From Burkholderiales bacterium (lineage in GTDB: Bacteria > Pseudomonadota > Gammaproteobacteria > Burkholderiales > Burkholderiaceae_C): DNA of 44,209 nucleotides. The DNA lies in NCBI GenBank assembly GCA_019510465.1, contig JAEKKH010000150.1, forward strand, positions 1 through 44,209. The letters run 5' to 3'. The translations under genes were made by a program, and so were the position numbers. The notes below the pieces were generated by a model that was given only the letters and a program-made list of their open reading frames with translations, was not told the DNA's origin and made no database searches. Positions 9,794 to 18,697 of the stretch are shown here, in pieces (the stretch's first letter is position 1; every line of letters begins with the position of its first letter).

Positions 9794-11125
9794 TCAGGTC
9801 GGCTCCGGCATCACCGAAGGCGGCGGCAGCGACGGCAGTCCGGAGCCGCTCGCCAGTTCCACCCGATCGCGCCCCTGGCCCTTGGCCACGTACATCGCCT
9901 CGTCGGCGCGGCGGATGCCCTCGATGAGGTCCTCGCCGGCGCTCGCCTGGGCCACGCCGAAGCTGCCCGTCACCTGCAGGCCCATCGGCCAGTCGCGCTG
10001 GTGCAGCGCGCGCCGCAGGCGCTCCGCGATGGCGCGCGCGTCGCTCACCCGGGTGCCCGGAAAGATCAGCAGGAATTCCTCGCCGCCCCAGCGCGCGCAC
10101 AGGTCGTCGCGCTGCACGGCGCCACAGATCACGTCCGCGATCTGCGTGATCACCTGGTCGCCCACCGCGTGGCCGTGGGTGTCGTTGATGCGCTTGAAGT
10201 GGTCGATGTCGACGAACACGATGGCCACGGGAAAGAAGCGCTCGTCGCCGCGCTCGGCCGCGCGCGCCAGCTCGTCGCGCAGGCCGTGGCGGTTGAGCAC
10301 GCCGGTGAGCGCGTCGCGCTTGGCCACGTTCGTCAGGTGCCGCGCGTCCTCGCGCAGCTGCTTGTTCAGGCTCTCGAGCGCGGCCTTGCCGTGGCGCGTG
10401 AGGGCCAGGTCACGCCGCAGCCGCAGCGCGTGCGCCAGCGACCAGGCCAGGGCCAGCACACCCCAGAACGCGATCACGCCCAGGCGGAAGGTGGCGGGCT
10501 GGACGATCTTGCCGACGAATTCGATCCGGCGCAGGCGCAGGACATGGTGTCCCGGCTGGACGTTGCCGCCTGTGGACAGCTGCACGGCGACGACGTTGTC
10601 CATCTCGGGGCCGGCGTGCTCGGCGTCCACCGGATGCTCGTTGGCCCACCATGACGAGACCGCGAACTGCGCGAGGCGCGCCGTCAGGACCGGACGCGCC
10701 TGCGGGTCGTAGATGAATTCCTGCACCTTGTCCGATCCGTCCTGTCCCACCCTGGAATACAACGGGTTGAAGTTCAGCAGGAACAGGCGCAGCTGCTTGG
10801 TCTTCTCGGGCCCGTCGTACGACGCCTCGACGGTCATCGAGGCGTAGGCCGACAGGTCGACGCCCTTGGGCGGCTTCGCCAGCTCGAAGACAAGGGTGCA
10901 GTACGGCCAGGCGTAGCCGGCGCGGATGTCGCAGTCCATCACGAGCTCGTCGCCGACGCGGCGTACCGACGAGCTGGACTTGCCGCCCGACGAACCGTCG
11001 TCGACGGTCTGCAGGCTGCGCCAGCGGGTGTCCAGGCCCAGGTGGCGCTCCATGCCGAACTCGTTCCAGAGCAGGGCCGCGGCGGTGAGGACGAGAAGGA
11101 CGAGGAACCAGGAAATGCGCTTCAT
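9794..11125 (-). CDS. Membrane-anchored GGDEF diguanylate cyclase
   Basis: N-terminal TM (MKRISWFLVLLVLTAAALLW), second TM, then ...DALTGVLNRHGLRDEL...VDIDHFKRINDTHGHAVGDQVI...RWGGEEFLLIFPG... Confidence 0.93.
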   Translation of the reverse strand: MKRISWFLVLLVLTAAALLWNEFGMERHLGLDTRWRSLQTVDDGSSGGKSSSSVRRVGDELVMDCDIRAGYAWPYCTLVFELAKPPKGVDLSAYASMTVEASYDGPEKTKQLRLFLLNFNPLYSRVGQDGSDKVQEFIYDPQARPVLTARLAQFAVSSWWANEHPVDAEHAGPEMDNVVAVQLSTGGNVQPGHHVLRLRRIEFVGKIVQPATFRLGVIAFWGVLALAWSLAHALRLRRDLALTRHGKAALESLNKQLREDARHLTNVAKRDALTGVLNRHGLRDELARAAERGDERFFPVAIVFVDIDHFKRINDTHGHAVGDQVITQIADVICGAVQRDDLCARWGGEEFLLIFPGTRVSDARAIAERLRRALHQRDWPMGLQVTGSFGVAQASAGEDLIEGIRRADEAMYVAKGQGRDRVELASGSGLPSLPPPSVMPEPT

Positions 11126-11471
11126 CGGGAAGGATCGGTCGCGAGGAACGACGCCTCCGCTGTATCGGCCGTGCGGTCATCGGCTGAAGTCCTGACTACA
11201 CGCCCCGTCGCGGCGGCATGAAATCCAGCACGCGGATGCGCCTGGCGCCGGCTCGCGCTACACTGGCGGCCGGTCGGCAGTTCACCCAGGCGTTGCCGCG
11301 CTGGCATCCAGCGTCGCTAAACCTGCCGCACGGCGGTCCTTCGGATCTCTCGCCGCGCCACCCAGTTCGGGCCTGACTCACCGCGCGTGAGCTCGATTCC
11401 GGCAAGGGCAACCCCCGGCGCCGCATTCCCCTGCGGCTTCATCGAGCGCACGCATGACGTGAGGCTTTGCC

Positions 11472-12155
11472 ATGACTCGAACCGCCCTGCCGTACTCGGC
11501 CCCGGACCTTTCCGCCCTCGCTCGCCTGCTCGAGCGCGCCCTGCTCGACCACCAGGTCACGCACGGCCGCCTGCCCGGCCATGTGGAGATGATGAACCTG
11601 CTCGCCCGCGGCGCGGGCCATCGCAACCTGCAGGCCTTGCAGGCCGCCGTCGTGCCGGCGCCCGCCGTCCCCGCCGTCGACACCGCGCCTTCTCCCACCG
11701 ATGCCTGGTTCGACGCACCGGCCATCGACGAGCCCGCGGCGCAGCCGGCGCCGGCCGCGCCGGTGCTGAGCGCGCATGCGAAGAAGGCGCTCGAGCAGTT
11801 CGACGCCGCCGGCCGGCTCGAGCACTGGCCGCCCAAGTTCTCGGTCCAGCGCCTCGTGATGTGGGTGCTGTGGACGCGTTTCGACGCGCGCCGCCTCTAC
11901 ACCGAGGCCGAGGTCAACAGGATCCTCAAGGGCTGGCACACGTACGGCGACCATGCGACGCTGCGCCGCGAGCTCATCAACCATCGCCTGATGACGCGCA
12001 AGAGCGACTGCAGCGAGTACCGCAAGCTCGCGCTGGAGCCCGACGACGAGGTGCGCGCGCTGCTGCAGGTGCTGCGCTCGTTCGCGCGCACGCGCACGCG
12101 CCGGCGCACGGCGCGTCCGCCCCGCGCGTTGCCGCGGGTCATGCAATCCGCCTGA
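11472..12155 (+). CDS. DUF2087 domain-containing protein
   Basis: C-terminal ...LYTEAEVNRILKGWHTYGDHATLRRELINHRLMTRKSDCSEYRK matches the DUF2087 pattern. Confidence 0.75.
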   Translation: MTRTALPYSAPDLSALARLLERALLDHQVTHGRLPGHVEMMNLLARGAGHRNLQALQAAVVPAPAVPAVDTAPSPTDAWFDAPAIDEPAAQPAPAAPVLSAHAKKALEQFDAAGRLEHWPPKFSVQRLVMWVLWTRFDARRLYTEAEVNRILKGWHTYGDHATLRRELINHRLMTRKSDCSEYRKLALEPDDEVRALLQVLRSFARTRTRRRTARPPRALPRVMQSA

Positions 12156-12245
12156 AGACGGGGAGGCCATCCTTCGGCCGCCTTCGACCTGGCGTCGCGG
12201 CGTTGCCCGGCGCCATGCCCTTCCATGCCAACCAGAAAGATCCAA

Positions 12246-13616
12246 ATGCGTGACCTGACCCAAGGTTCCGTCCGGGGCCACCTGATCGCGATGGCGATTC
12301 CCATCACCGTGAGCATGCTGGTGCAGACGCTGTACCTCATGGTCGACCTCTACTTCGTCTCGGGCATCGGCAAGGAGGCCGTCGCCGGCGTCGCCGCGGC
12401 GGGCAACATCACCCTGCTCGTGATGGCGCTGACGCAGATGCTGGGCGTGGCCACCGTGTCGCTGGTTGCCCAGGCGCTCGGCGCGAAGGACCGGCCGCGT
12501 GCCAGCAACGTCTTCCGGCAGTCGATGCTGCTGGGCGCGGCCTGCGTCGTCGCGACGATCGCGCTGGGCGTCGTGTTCGCGCCGGCGTACATGCGCACCG
12601 TCGCTGCAGACGCGGCGATCACGCAGGCCGGTGTCATGTTCATCCGGTGCTCGCTGCCGGGCCTCGCCCTGCAGTTCGTGCTGGCGGTGGCGGGCTCGGT
12701 GCTGCGCGGCGCCGGCATCACGAGGCCGGGCATGATGGTGCAGCTGGCCACCGTGGGCCTGAACATCGTGCTGGCGCCCATCTTCATCGCCGGCTGGGGC
12801 ACCGGGCATCCTCTGGGCGTGGCCGGCGCCGGCCTGGCCACGAGCGCATCGGTGGCCGTGGGCGTGCTGATGCTCGCGCGCTACCTGCGCCAGCTCGGCG
12901 ACGTCGTCGCGCTCGGTGGCGGCCTGCCGCGGCCCGATCGCGCGATCCTGCGCCGCATGCTGGCCATCGGCCTGCCCGCCGGCGGCGAGTTCATCATCAT
13001 GGTCCTGCTGAACTCGGCCAGCTACTGGCTGATCCGCGGTTTCGGCGCCGAGGCGCAGGCCGGCTTCGGCATTGCCGCGCGCGTGATGCAGGCGCTGTTG
13101 ATGCCGGCGATGGCCGTCTCGTTCGCGATCCCGGCCATCGCGGGACAGAACTTCGGCGGACGCCGCCCCGAGCGGGTGGCGGACACCCTCAAGCAGGGTC
13201 TCGCCATCGAGCTGCTGCTCATGGCCCTGGTCGTCGTGCTGTGCCAGACGGGGGCGGCGGTGCCGGTGGCCTGGTTCACGAGCGATCCGCACGCAGCCGC
13301 CGTGGCCGTCACCCTCCTGCAGGTGGTGTCGTGGAACTTCTTTGGCATCGGCATCGTGTTCGCCTGCTCGGGCCTGTTCCAGGCGATGGGCAACACGCTG
13401 CCCGCGCTGGCGAGCTCGGCGACGCGCCTGCTCACCTTCGTGCTGCCCGCGCTTTGGGCGAGCCGGCGCCCCGGCTTCCAGCTGATCGACGTCTGGCACC
13501 TGTCGGTGGCCAGCGTGTTCCTGCAGGCGATCGTCAGCCTGGCGCTGGTGCGGCGGCAGATGGGACTGCGCCTGGCGCCGCTTCGAATGCCCACGTCCGC
13601 GGCGAGCGAGGCCTGA
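12246..13616 (+). CDS. MATE family efflux transporter
   Basis: Polytopic; DLTQGSVRGHLIAMAIPITVSMLVQTLYLMVDLYFVSGIGKEAVAGVAAAGNI...; IPAIAGQNFGG motif. Confidence 0.92.
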   Translation: MRDLTQGSVRGHLIAMAIPITVSMLVQTLYLMVDLYFVSGIGKEAVAGVAAAGNITLLVMALTQMLGVATVSLVAQALGAKDRPRASNVFRQSMLLGAACVVATIALGVVFAPAYMRTVAADAAITQAGVMFIRCSLPGLALQFVLAVAGSVLRGAGITRPGMMVQLATVGLNIVLAPIFIAGWGTGHPLGVAGAGLATSASVAVGVLMLARYLRQLGDVVALGGGLPRPDRAILRRMLAIGLPAGGEFIIMVLLNSASYWLIRGFGAEAQAGFGIAARVMQALLMPAMAVSFAIPAIAGQNFGGRRPERVADTLKQGLAIELLLMALVVVLCQTGAAVPVAWFTSDPHAAAVAVTLLQVVSWNFFGIGIVFACSGLFQAMGNTLPALASSATRLLTFVLPALWASRRPGFQLIDVWHLSVASVFLQAIVSLALVRRQMGLRLAPLRMPTSAASEA

Positions 13617-13620
13617 CGCG

Positions 13621-14007
13621 ATGTCGCCCCGCCCGCCCGTCTGCCTGCCGCCGACCGCCATCGCCGGCCCCGCCACGCGTGAGATCGCGGCGGCGGACGC
13701 GCCGCTGCTGCAGCGCTTCTTCGACAAGAACGCCGCCCATTTCCTGGCCGCGCAGGACGAGCCGGCCGGGCCCGCGGAGGCGCGCGACGAGATCGCCAGC
13801 CTGCCGCCCGCCGGCTGGCCGTCCACGAGGAAGTGGCTGGTCGGCGACGGCGAGGCCGGCGGCCGCCGCGCCGCGATCCGCTGCGCACGCGCGGCGGCGT
13901 CGTCATGGGATCACGGGCGAACGTGATCTGCACGATGGTCAAGCCGCTGGCGGGCGAGGGCCTGGCGCGCTGTCTCGGGCTCGTCGAGCGCGACCGCCCC
14001 GACGCCG
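13621..14007 (+). pseudogene. GNAT family acetyltransferase remnant (internal deletion plus frameshift)
   Basis: Frame 1: TREIAAADAPLLQRFFDKNAAHFLAAQDEPAGPAEARDEIASLPPAGWPSTRKWLVGDGEAG. A second frame supplies a family-like tail TRGGVVMGSRANVICTMVKPLAGEGLARCLGLVERDRPDA. The acetyl-CoA-binding core is absent. Confidence 0.65.
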
Positions 14008-14161
14008 CGCGAACGCGCCAGCTCCCGCGGGCCGGCGCATCGCGACGGGCTGCGGGAGCGCGTTGCCGGGGCCCGCTGCTCCACGCGGCCACACCCCATC
14101 GTCCCACCGGCGCTGCGGACCGGAGCACGGCTGTTCCACGGCGGATCAAGCGCGCGGCCGC

Positions 14162-14175
14162 TTGACCCGCGTCAA
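14162..14175 (+). promoter_or_regulatory. Candidate FNR/ANR/DNR-type operator
   Basis: TTGACCCGCGTCAA, a perfect TTGAC-N4-GTCAA dyad; its centre lies about 31 bp upstream of the centre of a TAGGCT -10-like hexamer (14197-14202), ahead of a cytochrome c gene. Confidence 0.5.
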
Positions 14176-14232
14176 CGAAATCGACGCAGCCACCCCTAGG
14201 CTGGGGACATTCCCATCACGTCGAAAGAAGCC

Positions 14233-14619
14233 ATGCACGCGCTCATCCGCCCCCTGGGCCTCGCCTTGCTCGCCGCCCTTGCCGCGCCTTCGTTCGCCCA
14301 GCAAGGCGACGATGCCATGCTCAAGCTCGCGACCACGAGCGGCTGCTTCGCCTGCCATCATGTCGAGCCCGGCGCGAAGGGCCCGGATGGCATGGCGCCG
14401 ATCGGGCCGGCGTGGCGCGACGTCGCACGCAAGTACCAGGGCGTGCCCGGCGCGGCGCAGTCGCTGACCCGCACGGTGATGGGCGGCTCGAACCCGTATG
14501 CGAGCCACTGGAAGGGCCAGGTCAGCGGGCTGGCCATGCCGCCCAACGCCGTGGCGATCCGCGAGGCCGACGCGGCCGCGCTCGTGCTGTGGATCCTGCA
14601 GCTGGCGCCCGCCAGGTAG
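14233..14619 (+). CDS. Class I c-type cytochrome (c551/c552-like)
   Basis: Signal peptide; CFACH haem motif; LAMPPN methionine ligand region. Confidence 0.9.
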   Translation: MHALIRPLGLALLAALAAPSFAQQGDDAMLKLATTSGCFACHHVEPGAKGPDGMAPIGPAWRDVARKYQGVPGAAQSLTRTVMGGSNPYASHWKGQVSGLAMPPNAVAIREADAAALVLWILQLAPAR

Positions 14620-14637
14620 GCGCGCGCCCGCAGCTTC

Positions 14638-15207
14638 TCAGACGTCGAGCAAGGTCGCCCGGTAGTGCACCAGCTCGTCGATCGACTCCTGGATGTCGGC
14701 CAGCGCGGTGTGCTTGCCAGCCTTCTTCAGGCCCTCGAGCGCCGACGGCTTCCAGCGCTTGGCAAGTTCCTTGAGCGTGCTCACGTCGAGGTTGCGGTAG
14801 TGGAAGAAGGCCTCCAGCGCGGGCATCGTGCGTGCCATGAAGCGGCGGTCCTGGCAGATGGAGTTGCCGCACATCGGGCTCTTGCCCTTGGGCACGTACT
14901 GGCTCATCCATTCGATCAGCGCGGCCTCGGCGTGGGCCTCGGTGACGGTGGATGCCTTCACGCGCTCGATCAGGCCGCTGCGGCCATGGGTGTTCTTGTT
15001 CCAGTCGTCCATCGCGTCGAGCACGGCGTCGGTCTGGTGGATGGCGAACACCGGGCCCTCGACACGGATCGACAGCTGCGGGTCGGTGATGACGATCGCC
15101 ACCTCGATGATGCGGTCCGTGTCGGGGAACAGGCCCGTCATCTCCATGTCGACCCAGATCAGGTTGTTCTCGGATTTCTGCAGCGTCGGGGTCGGGGTGT
15201 CGGTCAT
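14638..15207 (-). CDS. orn: Oligoribonuclease
   Basis: [28 protein letters not shown]...[41 protein letters not shown]. Confidence 0.96.
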   Translation of the reverse strand: MTDTPTPTLQKSENNLIWVDMEMTGLFPDTDRIIEVAIVITDPQLSIRVEGPVFAIHQTDAVLDAMDDWNKNTHGRSGLIERVKASTVTEAHAEAALIEWMSQYVPKGKSPMCGNSICQDRRFMARTMPALEAFFHYRNLDVSTLKELAKRWKPSALEGLKKAGKHTALADIQESIDELVHYRATLLDV

Positions 15208-15286
15208 CGGGGCTCCGGGGGGCGGTCGGGTTCGGGACGGCGCGCCGGCGCGGCGCGCGTTGCCGCCATTCTCGCCGACGCGCCTG

Positions 15287-15315
15287 CGGTCCGTCGCGCG
15301 CCAGGTCGTTTCGTC
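15287..15315 (+). promoter_or_regulatory. Upstream repeated element, copy 1
   Basis: cggtccgtcgcgcgccaggtcgtttcgtc; 26/29 identical to 15660-15688; ends 105 bp before the ATG at 15420. Confidence 0.5.
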
Positions 15316-15419
15316 CCGGCCGCAGGCGCGCCTGTCGCGCAGCGCTGGAGCCGGGGGCGGGCGCTGCCTATCGTGAGGCCATCGCTCATCGACAGAGCAC
15401 CCCGACCGGAGCCCCCGCC

Positions 15420-15656
15420 ATGACCCCCACCGCCAGCCCCCGCCACCCCTGGAAGGCCCTCGCCGTCGTGCTGCTGGTCTTCGCTGTCGTGCACGGCGCC
15501 CGCGCGCACGTCCCCTTCGGCGAGCACGAGGCCTCGCACATCCGCATCGTCCACGCCGACCACGACTGCGCGGGCATGCACATCGACATCGACGGGGACG
15601 ACGATGCCGACGACGACGCGCTCGTCGACGTGTTCGACGACGGCCACTGGTCCTGA
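15420..15656 (+). CDS. Small secreted/anchored Asp/His-rich hypothetical protein (78 aa)
   Basis: [78 protein letters not shown]; hydrophobic leader; GGAG upstream of the ATG. Confidence 0.65.
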   Translation: MTPTASPRHPWKALAVVLLVFAVVHGARAHVPFGEHEASHIRIVHADHDCAGMHIDIDGDDDADDDALVDVFDDGHWS

Positions 15657-15659
15657 CTC

Positions 15660-15688
15660 CGGTCCGTCGCGCGCAGCGTCGTTTCGTC
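15660..15688 (+). promoter_or_regulatory. Upstream repeated element, copy 2
   Basis: cggtccgtcgcgcgcagcgtcgtttcgtc; ends 99 bp before the ATG at 15787. Confidence 0.5.
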
Positions 15689-15786
15689 GCATCGATCCGA
15701 GGGCCCATCGTGCGCCCGTTGGCCGGACCGGCCGTGCTGGATACGGTGTCGACCGTTGCCTTCAATCCCAGCCCCGAGGAGTTCCC

Positions 15787-16221
15787 ATGAGCGCGTTCAC
15801 CCGCACCCTCCCGATCGCCCTGGCCGCCGCCGGTCTGCTGCTGGCCACGCAGGGCGCGCAGGCCGCCTCCACCGATGCGGATCTCGCCCGCGTGCACGTC
15901 GTCGGCCAGCTGCCGCTGCGCGACGCCTGCCCGGGCGTGGACACGCGCGACCTGGCCGACGACCTCGCCCCCGCCTGGGACGACGCCGTCAAGCCGTCCG
16001 TCGTCGAGGTGAACTTCAAGCTGCAGCGCCACCACGTGTATGACGTGCAGCCGGCCACCGAATTGCCGCGCGTGCGCCACCAGATCCGCCGCGCCGTGCA
16101 CGGCCTGGCGTGCGACGGCGGCGACGACCAGCCGCACGCAGTGCGCTTGGTCGTGCGCTTCGTCGGCGACGACCGCCGGCTGGCGACGATCGAGCTGGCC
16201 GGCGCCGGCACGATCCGCTGA
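15787..16221 (+). CDS. Secreted hypothetical protein (144 aa)
   Basis: [52 protein letters not shown]...; clear signal peptide. Confidence 0.75.
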   Translation: MSAFTRTLPIALAAAGLLLATQGAQAASTDADLARVHVVGQLPLRDACPGVDTRDLADDLAPAWDDAVKPSVVEVNFKLQRHHVYDVQPATELPRVRHQIRRAVHGLACDGGDDQPHAVRLVVRFVGDDRRLATIELAGAGTIR

Positions 16222-16319
16222 CCCCGCCGGGCCGCCGCCCGCGCGTCACGCGCGCGCGGCCGCTCGAAGCCGCCGCGCGACCGCTGGCCGCGCCCGCCAG
16301 CGCGGGCACGGCGAGACGT

Positions 16320-16679
16320 CTACCAGCCCACGCCGTAGTAGTCGTACACGGTGCGGCCGTACTCGTCGTCGTACTGCGGACGACGGTTCTCCTCGTAGCG
16401 CGGCGCGCCTTCCAGCGTCTCCTTGGTGATCGGCACCACGTAGCCGCCGCGGCTGGTGTTGTACTCGAGCAGGCTCCACGGCACCGGGTAGCGGTTCGTG
16501 CCCAGGCCCAGGAAGCCGCCGAACTCGAGGGCGGCGTAGCGCACCTGGCCGGAGCGCTTGTCGATCACGAGGTAGTCGATCGAGCCCAGCTTGTCGCCGT
16601 TGTCGTTGTAGACCGAGGTGCCTTCGACGCGGTCGGAGGTGATGACGTCGTGGCTGAGGGTGTCGTTGAGCGTGTCCAT
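16320..16679 (-). CDS. PRC-barrel domain-containing protein
   Basis: SDRVEGTSVYNDNGDKLGSIDYLVIDKRSGQVRYAALEFGGFLGLGTNRYPVPWSLLEYN. Confidence 0.88.
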   Translation of the reverse strand: MDTLNDTLSHDVITSDRVEGTSVYNDNGDKLGSIDYLVIDKRSGQVRYAALEFGGFLGLGTNRYPVPWSLLEYNTSRGGYVVPITKETLEGAPRYEENRRPQYDDEYGRTVYDYYGVGW

Positions 16680-16786
16680 CGTGGACTCCTTTGCACAGGG
16701 AAGACGAGGGATGGGGCCGCGTGGCGGCCCCGCCGTCGTCTGCGTGGCAAATCGCGCGCCGTGGCCGATGGCGCTCGCTCGCGCGC

Positions 16787-18466
16787 TCAACCGGCGCCGC
16801 AGGTGTACGGATACGCCTTCTGGTACGCCCGGCACTCGTCCGAGTTGAGGTTGCCCGAGCTGCTGCAGCAGCTGTGCTTCATGCAGGCGCTCAGCGTCGC
16901 GCGGCGGTTCGACGTGCGGCCCGAGAGGTCCTGCATGCAGCCGGCGGTGATGCGGCCCGCCGGCACGACCGGCCGCAGGTCTTCCGCGTCGGCCACCGAC
17001 AAGGTCGGCCGCACCGACTCCACGTGCCGCGTCGGGCCGCCGGCGCCGGGCGGCGACAGGTTGATCCGCTCCACCGCCGCCAGGCCCGGCGCGCGGGCAT
17101 TCGTCAGCTCGCGTTGCGACGTGCCCGCCGCCTGCGTCTGGGCCGGGGTCGGGGCCTGCGTGCGCGGCTTCGGCGCCCCGCGCGACGTGCCCTTGGCCGG
17201 CGGCGTGGGCGCAGGCGCGGCGGGCTGTGGCTGGGCCTGCGCCTGCAGCGCCTCGGCGCGGTCGCCGTGCATCGGCGAGATCCAGCGATGCTCGATCTGC
17301 GGCTCGGGCAGGCTCGCGCCGGCGTAGACCGCGCGGATCAGCATGTCGGTGCGGTCGCGCAGCACGCGGTCGGCCTGGGGATCGGCCACCAGCACATGGC
17401 CGCTGGCCGGGTCGACCTGCACGATGGACGTGATGCCTTCGCCGTCGAGCGCCTTGCGCAGACGCACGTCGAGGCCGCCCTCGGCCCGGAGCTGCGACTG
17501 GGCACGCAGGGGATCGGGCACCGGCACCTGCACCGGCATCGGCGGCGGCACGCTGGCCGCGGCGGACACCGCCGTGGGTTGGGCGCCGCCGGCGCTGGGC
17601 GCCGCGGCGATCTGCGCCTCCGGCGTGAGCGGCGGCAGGGGCACCGCGCCGCGCTGCGCGGGATTCGCCGCGGCGGACGGCGCCGCCGTCGCCGCGAGCG
17701 CGACCGAGGCGGCGGGCGTCTCGGCGCGGGTGTCCAGCGCCAGGCCCGGCGTCGATGCGGCGGGCGTCGGACCCGAGCCGTGCTCGGTCACGGCGGCCTT
17801 CAGCGACGACACGTCGAGGCCGGTGGGCATCGTGCCGGTGAGCCAGGCCAGGCCGGCGACGGCCACGGCCAGGCCACCCAGCATCGCCAGCGCGCGCCAG
17901 GGGCCACGCCGAACAGGTGGCTTGAGGGGACGCTCGCCGATCGGGTGGTCCTCACGCGGCCGAGCGGGCGGTGCTGCCGACATCGTGGGCTCGACGCCGT
18001 GCGCCGGGCGCGATGTCGCCGCCGCGCGAGGGCTGCCGGCAGCGCCCGGCACGCTCGCCATGACGTCGGGAATGGTCGGGTGTTCGCGCCGGGGCGCCAG
18101 CGCGGCAGCCGGCCTGGCGCCCGCTGCGGCCAGGGGCTCGGGTTCGGGCTCGCGTTCGCGTTCGCGCCCGGGCGGCGTCGCCGCCGTCGGATCGGGCACG
18201 CTCACCGCCGCTGCGATCGTGGCCTCGGCGCGCAGTCGGTCGCGGTCGGCCGTCACGCGCTCCAGCTCCTCGGCCATCCTGGCACGCAGCGCATGGGATT
18301 CGGCCGCCAGCGCCTCGGTGTGGCGCAGGCGGTCGCGGATGACCTGGCGCGCCTCACGCTCCTTGGCGAGCTGGCGTTCCAGGGAATCCGGCGCGCCGGA
18401 CTGCGGATTGGCGGCGTCCGTCGCCGCATCGGGCGGGACCCGGCCCTCGATATCGTGGTTGCTCAC
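16787..18466 (-). CDS. Coiled-coil, single-TM hypothetical protein with Cys-rich C-terminus (GTG start)
   Basis: VSNHDIEGRVPPD...LERQLAKEREARQVIRDRLRHTEALAAESHALRARMAEELERVTADRDRL (coiled coil); TM AMLGGLAVAVAGLAWLTG; tail CMQDLSGRTSNRRATLSACMKHSCCSSSGNLNSDECRAYQKAYPYTCGAG. GGAGAAG Shine-Dalgarno upstream of the GTG. Confidence 0.75.
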   Translation of the reverse strand: MSNHDIEGRVPPDAATDAANPQSGAPDSLERQLAKEREARQVIRDRLRHTEALAAESHALRARMAEELERVTADRDRLRAEATIAAAVSVPDPTAATPPGREREREPEPEPLAAAGARPAAALAPRREHPTIPDVMASVPGAAGSPRAAATSRPAHGVEPTMSAAPPARPREDHPIGERPLKPPVRRGPWRALAMLGGLAVAVAGLAWLTGTMPTGLDVSSLKAAVTEHGSGPTPAASTPGLALDTRAETPAASVALAATAAPSAAANPAQRGAVPLPPLTPEAQIAAAPSAGGAQPTAVSAAASVPPPMPVQVPVPDPLRAQSQLRAEGGLDVRLRKALDGEGITSIVQVDPASGHVLVADPQADRVLRDRTDMLIRAVYAGASLPEPQIEHRWISPMHGDRAEALQAQAQPQPAAPAPTPPAKGTSRGAPKPRTQAPTPAQTQAAGTSQRELTNARAPGLAAVERINLSPPGAGGPTRHVESVRPTLSVADAEDLRPVVPAGRITAGCMQDLSGRTSNRRATLSACMKHSCCSSSGNLNSDECRAYQKAYPYTCGAG

Positions 18467-18697
18467 AGCGCTTCTCCATCGCGTGTCGGCCCCACCCTCC
18501 TTTCGGAAATGGTAGACCGGCACGGCATTGCGGCGGCGCCGAGCGCGGGCGCAGCCGTAACAAGCTGTCAACCCGTGCGACCCGTGCGCTCGACCGTTGG
18601 TGCCTCCTCTGCAATCGGCTTGCCCGCAGCCGAACAGGGTCTTTCCGCCCCATTCGCGGCCCGGGGTCCGGCGGCCAAGCGCCTACACTTCCGAACC

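Noticed and set aside
9168-10100. 310-aa minus-strand ORF across the inverted-repeat segment
   Set aside because: Its N-terminal part overlaps the diguanylate cyclase gene in another frame and the rest runs through a tandem repeat; coding not supported.
11200-11470. Possible structured small RNA in the gap before the DUF2087 gene
   Set aside because: Several short GC hairpins (for example gctggcatccagc) and a weak promoter-like tacact, but nothing matches an RNA family I can recognise; high GC makes chance hairpins common.
16230-16265. ccgcgcgt-ca-cgcgcgcgg hairpin between convergent genes
   Set aside because: Could be a terminator stem but lacks a T-tract; not distinctive in this composition.
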